From positions 1,390,201 through 1,454,200 of the forward strand of contig OW568862.1 of assembly GCA_938743325.2 (NCBI GenBank): a stretch of DNA of 64,000 bases, in the 5' to 3' direction. Of the stretch, positions 28,552 to 39,000 are shown in pieces. This DNA is from Pycnococcus provasolii. Lineage: Eukaryota; Chlorophyta; Pseudoscourfieldiophyceae; Pseudoscourfieldiales; Pycnococcaceae. Made by a program: the position numbers and the translations under genes. Below the pieces are notes generated by a model that was not told the DNA's origin, made no database searches, and saw only the letters and a program-made list of their open reading frames with translations. Position 1 is the stretch's first letter; the number at the start of each line of letters is the position of its first letter.

Positions 28552-29706
28552 ATGGACCCTATGGCCGCTGAGGGCCTTACTGACGGTATGACGCACCTGA
28601 AGCGAGAGAAATCCCGCAACAGCACTACGGACGCCATACTAAACGCTTTGGACAAAAAGAAATACGACGGGCAGCAGAAACAGTACCGTCGCTGGTTCAA
28701 GGCGGTTGTGGAGCAGCTAGAGGAAGTTGGCTTCTACAACATCGAGAGAGACATCAAACTTGAGAACCTTGAAGAGATCGACGAAGAAACCTGGGTGCAG
28801 TACTACTCCGTTCCCGACCGACGTTATATCTATACAGCAGTGAAGGCAACGCTGTCTCAGGCTGCAAACGACGCGTACGAGAACGAGAAGAAAAACGGCA
28901 TACTACTCCTTCACCGTCTTTGGAAACTTCACGGAGCTCCTAACCTCGCGAACACCATATCAGCGCTGACGGAGCTACTGAACATCGAAACCACTATGCA
29001 CCAAGATCCCGCTCCGAACCTGCAGTCGCTGGAGCGTATTTTGACCGAGTTTTTCCCAGGCACACCGGACAACATGAAGATCGCCTTGCTCATGCGGACG
29101 GTGAATACCGACAAATACCGCAGTATTTTGGACTCCATGAAGATACCTGGGATGGTCATGCCGACGTATCTCGAGCTTAAGCAGGCAGTCCAGAACCACT
29201 ATGCGACAGATCGCGCCGAGCACGAGCAGAAGATGAAAGGAGGAAAGCGCAAGGCGCAGCAGGAGGAAAATCGCACACCAAAGCCGAAGATCTCGCCTCA
29301 TGCCGCTTTGGCAACTGCTGTCGCCGCCGAGGTGCAGAAGACCCTCACGAAAAACGCGACAGCGCTCGCTACGAATGAAGGGCTTCCTCAACTCAAGCGT
29401 CCACAGCTGTGCAACAACTGTGGGCAAATCACGATCGAACATACCACCAGCACCTGCCCCAACCCACGCCCTGGAGGAGGACGCGGACGCGGAGGCCGTG
29501 GTGCAGCGGGAGGCCGCGGACGAGGATACGGCCGCGGATACACCCAGTATGGACAGATCGACATCAAGGACGTTGAATGCTTCAAATGTGGGCAGCTTGG
29601 GCATTACGCCAACAAGTGTCCAAATCCCCCGAAAGACGGAAATCCGACATCGATACTGAAGAAGCAAGTTGCTTTTCTAACGGATAAACTGGAGGATCAG
29701 AAATGA
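28552..29706 (+). CDS. gag: Copia gag (copy 2)
   Basis: 384 residues from the ATG at 28552; the frame is open a little further upstream but only from a TTG codon. It has the same architecture as copy 1: capsid-like region, Gly/Arg-rich linker and two CCHC-type knuckles (second: CFKCGQLGHYANKC). The TGA stop at 29704-29706 overlaps the pol ATG at 29703. Confidence 0.94.
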   Translation: MDPMAAEGLTDGMTHLKREKSRNSTTDAILNALDKKKYDGQQKQYRRWFKAVVEQLEEVGFYNIERDIKLENLEEIDEETWVQYYSVPDRRYIYTAVKATLSQAANDAYENEKKNGILLLHRLWKLHGAPNLANTISALTELLNIETTMHQDPAPNLQSLERILTEFFPGTPDNMKIALLMRTVNTDKYRSILDSMKIPGMVMPTYLELKQAVQNHYATDRAEHEQKMKGGKRKAQQEENRTPKPKISPHAALATAVAAEVQKTLTKNATALATNEGLPQLKRPQLCNNCGQITIEHTTSTCPNPRPGGGRGRGGRGAAGGRGRGYGRGYTQYGQIDIKDVECFKCGQLGHYANKCPNPPKDGNPTSILKKQVAFLTDKLEDQK

Positions 29707-32700
29707 TGTCCACTGACGGATATCTAATACTGGACAGCGCCGCTACGAATCACGTCCTCTACTTTATTGGAGGCACGTCGGGCAGCGACGTCCAGATCGA
29801 AACACTCATGGGAAATTTCAGGGGCAGAATTATACAGAGGCTCAGCATCGCGCTCAATTCGCTCGAAGGATTACGAGCGCGAATCGACCTCAAGCAGGTG
29901 ATAACTTGCACAACCATCTCACGAAATCTTCTGTCGCTCGTGCAGCTCGCGGCCAACGGCTGGGACGTCTCGCTCAGCAGACTCGAGCTCTACGACAACA
30001 GAGGAAACACGTACCCCATCAAGATCGTCGACAACTTCTTCTGCGTCGAGGTGGCACCGCCACTCGACTTCGACATGACGATCGACACCACATTCCATCA
30101 ATCCCCAGCAGCTGCATACGCTATCCATGCGCTAGAGGGACTACGTCTGCTGCATCTGCGACTCGCTCATTTCAACGAAACGAAAATCAAGGCTAGCATT
30201 GCGGCCGGAGCAAAATTCGGCGAACATAAGACATCAGCAGACACCGCCACCAAGAAACTCACGCACCTCTGTCGAGGCTGCGTTGAAGGGAAAGCACACG
30301 ACATCCCCAAACATCGTCAATCAGAACGAACGGACCGCGTCGGCGGCGCACTCGTTCACACGGACATCAAGACCGATGTTCCGACACCATCATATCGAGG
30401 CGACAAGTACTTCATTCACTTCACGGACGACAAGACCCGTCATACTGTGCCGTACGCATTGCGGAAGAAGAGCGATTCTGCAAACGCACTTCTGCAGTAC
30501 GTCGCATTCATGCGCAGCAAGGGCATCGAAATCAAAGAATTGCGCGCTGACAGCGAAAAAGTCCTGAATGAAGGCGAAATGAAGAAAACTGCTCTCGCCA
30601 ACAACATTCATACCAGCACTACGCCGCCGTACGACAAGAAGGCGGGCGGCAGGCACGAGCGAATCATTGATACTCTCTGGACGCATGTCATGGCCATATT
30701 ATTCGCAGCACCGCACGTGCCGCGCAAATACTGGCCCATCGTCCTCAAGACCGTCGCGATCATCTACAACAACATGACGCACGGTGCTACCGATAAAATT
30801 CCATCCATCGAACTCTTTCGGTCTGCCGACGATCTCTCTGCGCTCCGCATTATCGGCAGCCTCATCTACGTGTACATACCCAAGCAGCTCCGCAACGCAA
30901 TGCAGCCGCATGGGAAGCAGTACATCTATCTAGGTTTCAAAGACGCGCACAGCGCATACGTCTACGATCCCGTAACAGATACAGTATACATCCGCGGACA
31001 TCGCCTTCTCTCCGTCGAACTCGCCACGAGTTCCGACAACACCATCTCGGGCGTCGACAGCCACACCGTTTCTGGCACGGCTGCGCCTGTCGAGGGTGGT
31101 GGAGGAGATGGTTTGGACGAGGTCGACAAGTTCATCCATGACGCGCTCAATCAAGCACCGCCAACTGAGGGTGGTGCATCGCCAATTGAGGGTGGTGGCG
31201 AACCCGACCTCGGCGCATTGGGCATCCACGGTCACAGCGAACAGATGGTCAACGACCGGGTGTACAAGCGCATCACGCGGATAACTGGCGACCACACCTA
31301 CGAAGCTTACAACCGTACGGATGGAGCCAACCAACGCCTTGCACGCGGCTCCAATCCTGACACACCATTCGCAGAATCCATAGATCGGCTCAAAAACTAT
31401 GATTCCATATTTGCCAATCCACCATTTCCGAGTGTCACCGAACTTCAGCTGCACATCCGAGATTGTGAGGCCGTATTCGACGCAAACAAGACACTCAGCA
31501 TTACCCTTGTGATACCGGACTGGGAGTCCGTCACCGTTGACCGCTGGGAATACCTCTTCAGCATTCCAGCAGGAGAAGAGGTATACCGTCACCCAAATGG
31601 CAAGTCATGCGGCAAGACGCGATGGGATGTCGCGGTTTACCGACTCTGCAGATCCTCACATGACGGACTTACTCCTGCCGTCATCCGCAGGAACACTCGT
31701 TTAGAGGACATCAGAGTCAAAGATGTGTTCCTCTGGCAAGAGGGCGATTTCATCAATTCAGTTGCAGAGATACACACCGCAAACAAAGGTACCACCTTCG
31801 TTTATCTCATTGGACTTCTCGAGTATCATCCAGAGGTATGGGATCAAGTACTGCAGCACGCAAAGCCTGAGCAGAACATGTTCCGCAAGGTTGAACTGCA
31901 CGCCTGGCCCGGATGGGATGGACTCATCGTTGGATACGATACGAATACGCAAGTCTACGAGATCGCTTTCTCGAATGGAGAATTCGACGATGCGAAGAAA
32001 AATGAATTCGATGTCAAGGGCAGCGCAGCACTTATGACGGCACAGACTGCAGACACGAATCCAATTCTCACATCGGAGAATCGCAAGAATATATTTGTTC
32101 CGACGAATAGCCGCGAGCTCATGGCTATGAAACCTGGTCCGCTCAAGTCACTGTACCTTGAGGCTATGGGCACCGAGATCAGTAACATGGAACGGAACGG
32201 CGTATACCGCTGGGTGTACCTTCCAGCTGGACAACATACGATCAGAGGTCGCGTCATATTTGAGATCAAGTTCGACCCAATCACTGGACTTCTTCTCAAA
32301 GCTAAGGCTCGATTGGTGGCTCAAGGTTTTACTCAGATCTTTGGCGTGGATTTCTTTGAGACATACGCATCTACTCCGAAGGTATCTACCATGCGGATGT
32401 TTATGTTTATCGTGGTAACGTATGAAATGAAGATGGACGAGTTCGATGTCCGCGCTGCTTACCTTCATAGCTACCTGACTGAGACGATTTACATGAAGCC
32501 GCCACATGGTCTGGAGCGCTACGATGAAAATGGAAACGAATTGATATGGCTGTTAGTCAAGTCTCTTTACGGATTGCGTCAGAGCGGGCACAACTGGATG
32601 GTTGACTTCTTCTCTTTCTTGGAAGGGTATGGCATGTCTCAGTCACCCGCCGACACCAGTCTCTGGTTCCTTCACAAGAATGGAGTTCCCATCATTGCAT

Positions 32701-33779
32701 TGTTTGTGCATACGGACGATGGAAAGATCGCCTACTCCGATCACTTAGAACGTGACAGATTCATGGATGCACTCTGCAAGCGATTCGATATTGGCTCGCA
32801 GCAGGAGCAGCTCACCCGAATGTTCAACATAAAGGTTAACTATCTACCTGATGGATCATTTCTGCTAAACCAAAAGGCATACATAATGGATTTGGCTCGC
32901 ACCTACAATTTGGAGCAGAACCCGGAAATTAATACTCCTATGTCATCTCATTTCGTCATTAAGGTTAAGTCTGAGCTGACCGAGGCTGAAAAGCTCAAGA
33001 TGAAGACTAGGCCTTTCCTTTCTTTATTCTCAGCTCTTCTGTGGGTGAATAGATGCACACGTCATGATATCAGCGTTGCGCTGATTGTTATTTCTCGGGC
33101 GTTAAGTAATCCTGATCCCACGCATTGGAATCAGTTGATTCGGATTCTTACTTACCTGGTCAACACATGTGAAGAAGGTCTGGAGTATAAGGCTATCGAT
33201 CAGCCACTGGCCCTATCAGTTCTGGTTGATGCGAGTCACGCAAGCTGTCCTATAACTGGGCGAAGTATTTCTGGATTGTATGTTACATGTGGCAATTGTC
33301 TTTTGGATTGGTACTGCAAGCATCAGCCGTATACTACTCTGAGCAGTGGAGAGGCCGAGACCGTCGCCGGAGCGACCGCAGTCACTCATCTTCTCTATTG
33401 GAAGCAGTTGTTTCTTCATGCTTTTCAACTAAGCGTGCAAACTTTCCTCTTCAGCGACTCAACTACGTGCAGAAATATCTTGACCAATCCGATTCACAAC
33501 ACGTCCATGAAGCATATCAGGACGCGATTGTTCTTTACGCGCGAGCACGCTCGTGCTGGAGTCTTCAAGCTCCTTCATACTCCAGGTGACGATAACCCAT
33601 CTGATGCACTCACAAAACCTTTGTCTTTTCAACGAATTCAACACCTCATGCAGGTACTTAAGTCGTGGGGTTACCGCGTACTAAATTTCATTAGGACTTC
33701 AGCGCAGGCATCGGCCGATGAGCCGTCAGCCAAACGCATGAAGCAGACCACAGCACACGCCGATGGCGATGCATTCTAA
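29703..33779 (+). CDS. pol: Copia pol polyprotein (copy 2)
   Basis: 1358 residues: protease, GAG-pre-integrase zinc finger, integrase, reverse transcriptase and RNase H in the copia order. The protease motif is DSAATNH rather than the common DSGA. The reverse transcriptase active site reads FVHTDDGK where copia elements usually have YVDD. pol is in the -1 frame relative to gag, with a start-stop overlap rather than a gag-pol fusion. No stop or frameshift is present. Confidence 0.96.
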   Translation: MMSTDGYLILDSAATNHVLYFIGGTSGSDVQIETLMGNFRGRIIQRLSIALNSLEGLRARIDLKQVITCTTISRNLLSLVQLAANGWDVSLSRLELYDNRGNTYPIKIVDNFFCVEVAPPLDFDMTIDTTFHQSPAAAYAIHALEGLRLLHLRLAHFNETKIKASIAAGAKFGEHKTSADTATKKLTHLCRGCVEGKAHDIPKHRQSERTDRVGGALVHTDIKTDVPTPSYRGDKYFIHFTDDKTRHTVPYALRKKSDSANALLQYVAFMRSKGIEIKELRADSEKVLNEGEMKKTALANNIHTSTTPPYDKKAGGRHERIIDTLWTHVMAILFAAPHVPRKYWPIVLKTVAIIYNNMTHGATDKIPSIELFRSADDLSALRIIGSLIYVYIPKQLRNAMQPHGKQYIYLGFKDAHSAYVYDPVTDTVYIRGHRLLSVELATSSDNTISGVDSHTVSGTAAPVEGGGGDGLDEVDKFIHDALNQAPPTEGGASPIEGGGEPDLGALGIHGHSEQMVNDRVYKRITRITGDHTYEAYNRTDGANQRLARGSNPDTPFAESIDRLKNYDSIFANPPFPSVTELQLHIRDCEAVFDANKTLSITLVIPDWESVTVDRWEYLFSIPAGEEVYRHPNGKSCGKTRWDVAVYRLCRSSHDGLTPAVIRRNTRLEDIRVKDVFLWQEGDFINSVAEIHTANKGTTFVYLIGLLEYHPEVWDQVLQHAKPEQNMFRKVELHAWPGWDGLIVGYDTNTQVYEIAFSNGEFDDAKKNEFDVKGSAALMTAQTADTNPILTSENRKNIFVPTNSRELMAMKPGPLKSLYLEAMGTEISNMERNGVYRWVYLPAGQHTIRGRVIFEIKFDPITGLLLKAKARLVAQGFTQIFGVDFFETYASTPKVSTMRMFMFIVVTYEMKMDEFDVRAAYLHSYLTETIYMKPPHGLERYDENGNELIWLLVKSLYGLRQSGHNWMVDFFSFLEGYGMSQSPADTSLWFLHKNGVPIIALFVHTDDGKIAYSDHLERDRFMDALCKRFDIGSQQEQLTRMFNIKVNYLPDGSFLLNQKAYIMDLARTYNLEQNPEINTPMSSHFVIKVKSELTEAEKLKMKTRPFLSLFSALLWVNRCTRHDISVALIVISRALSNPDPTHWNQLIRILTYLVNTCEEGLEYKAIDQPLALSVLVDASHASCPITGRSISGLYVTCGNCLLDWYCKHQPYTTLSSGEAETVAGATAVTHLLYWKQLFLHAFQLSVQTFLFSDSTTCRNILTNPIHNTSMKHIRTRLFFTREHARAGVFKLLHTPGDDNPSDALTKPLSFQRIQHLMQVLKSWGYRVLNFIRTSAQASADEPSAKRMKQTTAHADGDAF

Positions 33780-34002
33780 TGCGCAGGACTGATCACCCTG
33801 ACGCTCCCTCATCTTTTCTTTTCTTTTCTTTTTGTTTATACGCCTTCGTGGCAATTTTGGGTCCATGCATGGCATTGGCCGGACAGTGTCCTCATCGGTT
33901 TCATTTTCGTTTTCGGTTTCTTTTCCACCTTTTGTGGTTTTTCTTTTACCTTCAGTTTTACCTTACACGTGCAGCACCTTCGCCTGTTCGGCGTGGGTGG
34001 TG

Positions 34003-34218
34003 TGTGGCTTAACCCCTAATTCAGGTGGTTAACGCCGAACGAGGCTCTTGACCCCTAAGACCCCCGGGGAAGTCCCCGGGGATAGCCGCCTTAGGAACGG
34101 TTGTCTTTGTTTCCCTTTACGTGTAACTCTCACCTTTTTCCGGTTTACCTTAAGTACTCCTTCGTAAGTGTACGCGCGGCAGAGCGTACCGCGGCAACTC
34201 AAGGCGCCACCTGCCACA
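34003..34218 (+). repeat. 3' LTR of copia copy 2
   Basis: 216 bp, identical by eye to the 5' LTR, followed directly by the GAACG target duplication. Confidence 0.96.
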
Positions 34219-34346
34219 GAACGTCCCCACCCATCTGAAGCAAGTGATGGACAAGGAACCACCCCCCAAGTCAGAAGTACTAAGGTTACGACTTACGAGA
34301 GCATTTTTTTTCCAGTTTTTCACGATTGCCCACTCTGGGAGCACAG

Positions 34347-34502
34347 CTTGACCCTGTACCTAGAACAAGGGTGTTGGCTGGATCTGCCAAGCTTGCGAGC
34401 TGGTACAACCGTACAAGCCAAACCTAGTCGGAGGTTTGGCAAAATGTACCACCTTCTCAGCTTGGCTGATCCAACCAATACCCTTGTAGGTACAGGGTCA
34501 AG
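34347..34502. repeat. Fold-back (inverted-repeat) element, diverged copy
   Basis: Two imperfect arms of about 70 bp face each other (CTTGACCCTGTACC ... facing its complement near 34485-34502), both carrying the sequence GATCTGCCAAGCTTG or its diverged complement. Two better-preserved copies lie at 35218 and 54912. It has no coding capacity. Confidence 0.8.
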
Positions 34503-35217
34503 GTGCAGTAGTAGTTCCCTGGCCGGGATCACCTTGCAAGCTCGCGGCCGGTGTGCAAGGTTTTTTTTTTTTTTTTTCACTGGCCGGAGTTTGGTAAGAA
34601 CCACTTTTATATCCACAGCGTGCGGGACACCCGGACTATACAATTTATACGCATGTGCTTCAGGAAAAGCACATGGAGATGACACGTTATTCGTACGGCA
34701 CTTACGGGGCGAGTTTTCACGTATGCAACGTCCATGACGTCCTTAAGCAAACGTAGTACACGCGTACGAAGAAATAATTACTAATAGTCACTCATAGTTC
34801 CTCTTCACTTCCCCTCCTAACCCTAACCTTAACCCTGCAGGCTGGCAATTGTGCAAAGGCTTTGCCGCAGCGTGCATGCGTTCGTCGTGGGTGGTAGTAG
34901 GCGCGAGGAGACACCTGTGCGCAACTTTTGTCAATGCTGGCGAAGCGCTGGATGCGGACAACGTTCACGCGACTCGCATGAAGATAACCCCGAATTGATT
35001 TTCCTCCAGTGAGAATATATCTACTAGCCCTAACCCTAACCCTAATCCTAACTTAAAACCCTAACCACCTCTACTTTGTCTTTTTCTCAAAGTGCCTATC
35101 ATCTGTCGTTTTTCTTGCCTCTTTGGTATAACGGGGAAAAAAGGCTCTAACGGGACGCCATGTCCATGGAGGATCGACGCAACTCTGGACGACATTGCTT
35201 CCCACACAGGTACGTTA

Positions 35218-35356
35218 TTGGATCTGCCAAGCTTGCGAGCTGGTACAGTTTGCCAAACCTCTAGCCCTAGCCCTAACCCAGTCGGAGGTTTGGCAAACTG
35301 TACCAGCTCGCAAGCTTGGCAGATCCAACCAACACCCTTGTACATACTGGGACAAG
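35218..35356. repeat. Fold-back element, left arm partly lost
   Basis: Matches the element at 54912-55078, with a telomere-like loop (CTAGCCCTAGCCCTAACCC), but the outer part of its left arm is replaced by unrelated sequence at 35217. The inner 50 bp of the arms pair perfectly. Confidence 0.85.
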
Positions 35357-35665
35357 CTGTGCAGTACTTCCCCTTGGCCGGGATCACCTTGCAAGCTCGC
35401 GGCCGGTGTGCAAGGTGTGTTTTTTTGTTTTTTTCACTGGCCGGAGTTTGGTAAGAAATAAGGAAGGGAAACCTCCTCTCCTCCTGGTTGGTGCGTAGGA
35501 AGGGGTCCCACCCTTGCGTGAAAGGCACGTTTGGCGCGAATACGAACTGGGAGAATGGATGATGGATCCTTCCCCGGTTCCCCCCCATCCATCACAGCTG
35601 GCACGGCGAACCATCACTCACATCTATCCATCACAGCGCATCATCGTCCGTCCATCCGTCCCGGC

Positions 35666-35947
35666 ATGTGTCATTGCTGGTTGATTGTCGGGCAGTACGC
35701 CACGGACGGGGTGAGGCACGACTATGGGCGCGCGGTGCAGGCGTATTATGGGTGGTCGGCGAACGACCCACTGCCAATACCCTGCCCAGAGCACAACCAG
35801 CACCACGAGCACTTCATCAGCAAGGCATCAATCGCCCGATGCGACGACGCGTATGAGAAAAAAGGGGTGCAAGTTCCCCCGCTTTTACAGCGCGGCCGCC
35901 GCCGCAGGCGTGTGGGCGCGGTGCGCGCGCGCCAAGGTCGCAGTTAA
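35666..35947 (+). CDS. Small conserved open frame of unknown function (left-arm copy)
   Basis: A 93-residue frame starting MCHCWLI with ATG and stop preserved at the same length in the right arm (54310-54591). Similarity between copies mainly reflects the recent duplication, but substitutions have not broken the frame. The composition is not simple repeat (RHDYGRAVQAYYGWSANDPL, PCPEHN), and a basic C-terminus follows. I recognise no family. It could equally be a remnant of a larger gene. Confidence 0.3.
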   Translation: MCHCWLIVGQYATDGVRHDYGRAVQAYYGWSANDPLPIPCPEHNQHHEHFISKASIARCDDAYEKKGVQVPPLLQRGRRRRRVGAVRARQGRS

Positions 35948-36044
35948 GATTAGGTTATTTTTTTTAGAGTAAAGGAAACAATTTCCAAAAAAAAAGGTGG
36001 TTGTGCTTATAACAAAAAATCCCGATTGTTGCAAATTAAAAAAA

Positions 36045-39000
36045 TTATTGATCCAATGCGAGGTATTGGATCTCGCTCTTGCTCTCGCCGCTCCTATACT
36101 TTACGCCGACGAGCCGTCCCGCGTGCTTCATCATCTCCTGTTTGTGGGTGATGACGATGAAGCACGTGGTGCTGCTCTCCGATGATTGCGAGCGTATGTA
36201 CTTCGCCACGCTCGTCACGTTCTCGCCGTCAAGCGCAGCGTCCACCTCGTCGAGCACGAAGAAGGGGCTCGGCTTGTACGCGTGGATTGCGAACAGAAGC
36301 GCGAGAGCCGCGACCGTTCGCTCTCCGCCGGAGAGCTGATCCATGTCCCGGTATCGCTTCGTCGGGGGCATCGCCGTGTACTTGCAGCCACCCTTGTGAG
36401 GCTCGTCGCTGCCTGTGCCGTCATCCTCGAGCGTCAGAAACGCAGAGCCACCAAGCGGGTGCGTAGCCGACGTGGTCAGCGCCTTGTATATTGCGTTAAT
36501 CTTGCCGGACACCGCGTTGAACGCATCCAGGATGCGGTTGCTCCGCTCCTCGCGCACGCCGCTAAATTCAACCTGGAGTGCCTTCAAGTTTTGGTTCGTC
36601 TCGTCAGCCTCGGTAGCCATTGCGCTCTCCTGCTTCTTCAGCGACTCGTACTCTTCGCGAGCCTTCGGGTTAGGTTCAAGGCGTTCGAATGCCGACGCGC
36701 GCTTCGAAACACCCTTCTGCATCTTCTCGAGGCGCGCCAAGAAATCCTGCTCAGCCTCGGAAGACGTGGAGGCTGATGTCGCCTTCGACACCTCGGCGCG
36801 GCGAGACGCGCACAGCTCCGCGACGTCCCCTGAAAGACCTGTGTACTCGAAGTGCTCGAGCTCCGTCAGCGCGTTGTTCGCAGCCTCTCCTTCGAATGTG
36901 CCTTCCGCCGCAGCCTGCTCGTCGCCATCCGCCATCTCCGCATCACCGGCAGCGGCAGCTGCACCGCGTCGCGCGCGCTTCGCAGCGCGCTTCGTGCCAG
37001 CGCCTCCCGACGCGCCCGCGCCACCCCCCTCCGACCCAGCCGCCGGAAGCTCGACGCTTTCCATCTCGCAGTTCTCGAGCACGTCGCGCACCTTCATTGC
37101 AATCTCCTCGCCTCGCGTCTGCATGTTCGTGATGCTGCGGTTGATACCTGCCAGCTTCGCCTGCTCCGCCGCTAGCTGCTTCTTCGTCTCTGCAATTTCA
37201 GCATCGAGCGCCGCCGTCTCCTTGCCGAGAGCCAGAAGCTTCTCCGACAGCTTGTTCCGCTTCGCCTCGTGCTTCTGCTCCGTCTTCTCCACCTTCTCCA
37301 TCTTCTCCCTGAGCTTGTCCGCCTCCTTCTTGTCCGCGTGAAGCTTGGCGCGCTGATCCTCCATCTTCTTCGCCAAGCCGCGCTTGCGCTCGTACTCAAT
37401 CTGAGTCTGCAGCGCCGCCTCCTGTTTCGTGAGCTTGGAGCGTTGTGCCGCCACCTCCTGCACCTGCGAGAAGTGCTTCTCCGCGATGTTCGCGACACCC
37501 ACGCGGCGCGAAAAGTCGCCAAACACGTCGTCGAGCTCGGCACGCAGCTTAGTTTCCTTGCCGGACACCTCGCTTGCCACCTTGGCATACTCCGCGGCAT
37601 GCTTCTCCGTCTGTGCCGCCGTGCGCTTTTTCTCCTCCTCGAGCGCCGCCGCCTCGCGCTCGAGTGTCTCAAGCGTCTTGGTAGCCTCCGCGAGATCCTT
37701 CTCGGCGTACCCGAGCTGCTGCTGAATGCTCGCGGCACGCCGTGCAAGGTCGTCCTGGGCAGCCTTCTGCTGCTCGGCGGTGGGCAGGCTGCGTAGCTCG
37801 CGCTCCGCCTCCGTGCGCTCCTTGCGCACCGCCTCGAACTGCGCTTCGGACCACCGCCCTGCGCGATTCGCGAGCGAGTGCATCGTTCCGCCAGTCATCA
37901 CGCCGCTCACGTCAATCTTCGTTCCCACGAGGTCCACCGCCTTGATGCGAGGGCCCGGCGGCGGTGCCGACGCTGCAGCGGCGCTGCCGGCGGAAGCAGC
38001 GGACGCGCCGCCGCCGAAGCACAGGCGGCTCGCCTCGTCGAGACTGTCGCAGACGACGGTGTTGCCGACGGCGTAGCGTGCAGCTCGCTCGAACTTAGCC
38101 TTCAGGTCGACGGCGCTCGGGTGCGCAGCCACCGCCGCGGCGTTCGGCGTGACGACGTCCATCATCAGGCGCGCGGTTCCGCCAAGCGAACGCAGGCGCG
38201 CGTCAATCTGCTTCGCCTGGATCGTCGTCACGGGCAGGAACGTCATGGGCGCCATCTTCTGCACTCGAAGGTGCGTGATGCAACTCTTCGCCGTCGCCTC
38301 CTCTTCGACGAGGATGGCGTCCATGTTGCGTCCCATCACCACCGTCACGGGCACGTTGTACTTTTTCTGCGTCACCGAGATGCAGTCCGTCATGCGCCCG
38401 TAGATGGTCGTCGAGTGAAGCCGCCTGAGGCTGTCTAGCGCACGGCGCTTCTGCTGCTCCGCCTCGCTCAGTTTCATGTCCGCGCGCGCGTCGCGGTACC
38501 TCTCCTCGAGCTCCTCGCACTTGCTCTCGAGCGTCTTGCGCCGTTTCGACTCCTTCTCCGCGCGCTGCGCGAGCTCCTGCTTCTCCGCGCGCATTCTGTC
38601 CATCGATGCGCGAAATTCCGCCTTCTGCGACGCCAGTGCCTCCGACGCCTTCGCCTGCTTCTCCTTGCGCTGCCTGAGATGTGTCGCCTGCTCGTCGAGG
38701 TCCACCGCCTGCTGCTCGGCGCGAGCCTTCTCGGCATCCGCCGCCTGGAGCGAGCGCTTCAGCGTGTCGATCTCCTGCTTGAGGCGGAACGTGCGGCTGC
38801 CCGCCACATGCTTCAGCCGTTGGTACTCCGCGACGTGCTGCTCCTGCAGCTTCGGCACGTCCCTGTCACCCGACGACGCGCTCGCGTCCAGCTCCTTGAG
38901 CGCCTCCTGAATCTTGCCGAGGTCCGTCTCCAATTTTGCGACGTCCTCCTTGTGAGCCGCCAGCTCCTCCTCGCGCTTTTTGAGCGCTTCTGCATTCTTC

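Larger units (their letters stand above)
28152..34218 (+). mobile_element. Ty1/copia LTR retrotransposon, copy 2, structurally complete
   Basis: 6067 bp with two 216-bp LTRs that look identical, bounded by TGTGGC/GCCACA and flanked by a perfect 5-bp target-site duplication GAACG (28147-28151 and 34219-34223). It encodes intact gag and pol. The sequence after the 5' LTR (CAAGCTTGTGTCTAAGG) does not match the usual TGGTATCAGAGC complement of initiator tRNA-Met. Identical LTRs mean recent insertion, and the element looks capable of activity. The uninterrupted target is present at 55220-55224 in the other arm of the inverted duplication. Confidence 0.97.
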
